The translations under genes were made by a program, and so were the position numbers. DNA of 64,000 bases from Parascedosporium putredinis. Its lineage: Eukaryota > Ascomycota > Sordariomycetes > Microascales > Microascaceae. The notes below the pieces were generated by a model. That model saw nothing but the letters and a program-made list of their open reading frames with translations, did not search any database and was not told where the DNA came from. This document shows, piece by piece, positions 62,301 to 64,000 of the stretch; the stretch's first letter is position 1; each line of letters opens with the position of its first letter. The stretch is taken from positions 124,001-188,000 of the forward strand of contig CASHTG010000001.1 of the NCBI GenBank assembly GCA_949357655.1, in the 5' to 3' direction.

Positions 62301-64000
62301 CTCGGGTGCTAACTGGCCCTCTTCACAGTTACAAGCGGCAGGTCAGTTTTGTTTTTATTTTTCTCTCTTTTCTTGATTTTTTTATTTTGGGGAAAGGGGC
62401 TGGTTCCTTCAGAATCACCAAACACGACCGGAGGTTGGCTCCTCGCACTAAAAAGCCCACGATTCATTTTCCGATCCAGAGCTAGAGCTAGGCGCCCGAG
62501 GTCAAATATACTCCAATGGCTCGGATGTCTAGCCCTGATTTGCTCATGCACAACAACCTATGAACGAAGCGAGGCCTCGAGTCTATCGAACTAGAGAAAT
62601 GAGGGGGTTTGGAAGACCACTCACAATCCAGTAACGTCCCCTAAGTCAACCCTTCATTTTTCCGGACCTTCACCGCCTCTTTTCTTTTCAAGTTGATCAC
62701 TTTTCCGTCCATAATCTAGCCTCGTTCTAGGAGGGCCTATTTGCTGCACGACAAGCAGGCCTGACTACGCTTGGCAAGACCGTGTATCCCCGAATCCCCT
62801 TTGTTGAAGGGTGGTTGTTTTCGGCTCTTGGGTATTCACATGCCCATTTTCGTGTGCAAGCAGGACAGTTCAAGTATCTGTCTGATCCAGCGACTGATTG
62901 ATTGTCCAAAGCCACCAGAGCTTAACAAGATTCCCCCTTATTTTGCTCGATTCTATTGGACCTTGGTTTTTGAGAGGGAGGAGGAGGGGAGAGACCAAAT
63001 GACAAAAGATAAAGATAAAAAAGAAACTGAAAAAAAAATTGGAGAAAAGAAGAGAAAACTGGAAGAAAGGCAGGATGCACAAGACATTGATTGATTCGTG
63101 TAAAGGGGGGCGCTAAAGGGTGATGGAGGATGAGAAGGCCGCAACTTTCTACAAGTAACACTGCTTCTATTAGTGTTCAAATCCCTTTGTGAATGTGCAT
63201 TTCTCCCCCTCAATTTGTGGGGTGAACTGGGTGCGGAGATGGGGTGCTGCATCGAGGATGCCAGCAGGCGATATTGTTCACATCAACCAACGGAGACGTC
63301 CCAGGCACTACTCTGTGCCTATGCGACGACCTGCTCTATCCACCTTAGCTCGGCCATTAAGCAATGCCACGACGGAATGGGGAAGACCGAACTAAACTCC
63401 AGCCCGTTTTTTCAGTGTCAATACGACCCGATCTCACGCCTCCCCCATTACCTCCCTTGACAACACAACCCACGCATCCCTGAGCGGTGAGGTGGTGGGG
63501 TCGGATCAAGTGGGAGAGAAGGAGTGTGCGGCAACCGCGAGAAGAAGCCGGCAGGAAGGCGAACCGTCCGTCCAAGCCGAGGGGATATTACCACTGGGCT
63601 GGCCTGGCTGCACAATGGAAAATGCGACTCAGCACCACCCATCAACGATGCAAGTGCGGTCGTTGGGCGACGAGGCCGGGCGCCAAAATCTCGCACACAC
63701 GGAGCTCTTGACGAAGCGCCCACATGCTCCGCCCAAGTTCCTGGAGCGGCAGCAACATGCGATGGGGAGTGGGAACTTTGAAGTTGAAATACCCCTCGCG
63801 ATCATCTGACCCCCTGGCCCGTATTCGTTGACCACAGTTTAGCTCCCCTTTAAACTGAGAGGGGGAAAAAGAAAAAGAAAAAGAAAAGAGAAAACCAAGA
63901 CCCTTTTATTGATGCACGGAAACTGCGATCCGGAGATGACGAAGAAGAGGGCATGGGTAGGCATGGGTGTTCCCATTCATCTCCCTTGGGCTACCAACTT

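Larger units (their letters stand above)
45599..64000. other. Gene desert, about 18 kb
   Basis: No frame here shows a domain, a family motif or a credible set of spliced exons on either strand. It is not a uniform AT-rich, repeat-mutated block. It holds most of the TACTTGTA, TACTTCGTA and TACCTCGGTA palindromes of the window, T18 at 51443-51460, a small imperfect duplication near 59.3 kb, and purine-rich stretches at 63.0 and 63.87 kb. With frequent false frameshifts, a fast-evolving gene could be hidden, so absence of genes is provisional. Confidence 0.5.

Noticed and set aside
45599..64000. Repeat-induced point mutation explaining the desert
   Set aside because: The region is not strongly AT-rich and shows no obvious depletion of CG or long degenerate duplicated elements by eye.

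Overview
This 64 kb window is nuclear DNA of a filamentous ascomycete (Pezizomycotina, most likely Sordariomycetes). The evidence is spliced genes with GT-AG introns and CTAAC/CTGAC-type branch sites, pyrimidine-rich promoters, and single-copy fungal housekeeping genes. I could not name genus or species. No bacterial features, complete transposon, CRISPR array, rRNA or convincing tRNA was found.

Layout: (1) 1-190, 3' end of a monocarboxylate-transporter-like gene (+), tail-to-tail with kynurenine formamidase (453-1577, -). (2) 1.58-10.97 kb, gene desert. (3) 10.97-29.5 kb, a gene-rich block: PTH11-like seven-helix receptor (+), FAD monooxygenase (-), RNA polymerase III subunit RPC4 (-), urease accessory protein UreD (-), cohesin STAG subunit SCC3 (+), telomere protein POT1 (-). 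(4) 31.9-45.6 kb: importin alpha (+), EF-hand protein (-), glyoxalase II (-), rRNA-processing nuclease Las1 (-), and an uncharacterised fungal protein with an acidic tail (-). (5) 45.6-64 kb, a second desert of about 18 kb with only short palindromes, simple repeats and one small duplication. The genes are unrelated housekeeping functions with separate promoters; I see no metabolic cluster.

The most important observation concerns the sequence itself. Eleven of the twelve near-complete genes are broken by frameshifts. I located 18 clean breaks, each repaired by lengthening one short homopolymer by one base (twice by two). Once these are allowed for, with a +2 at each of two less clean sites and two more bases at one RPC4 junction, every gene model becomes a whole number of codons and family motifs line up across each break. 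This is the signature of homopolymer under-calling in an unpolished assembly, not of pseudogenes. Annotators should expect split or truncated gene models here.

The intergenic DNA also carries a striking excess of short TAC...GTA palindromes (TACTTGTA about 20 times, TACTTCGTA 10 times, TACCTCGGTA 5 times), sometimes fused or paired into hairpins and absent from the exons I assigned. This is the best candidate in the window for structure that genes do not explain.
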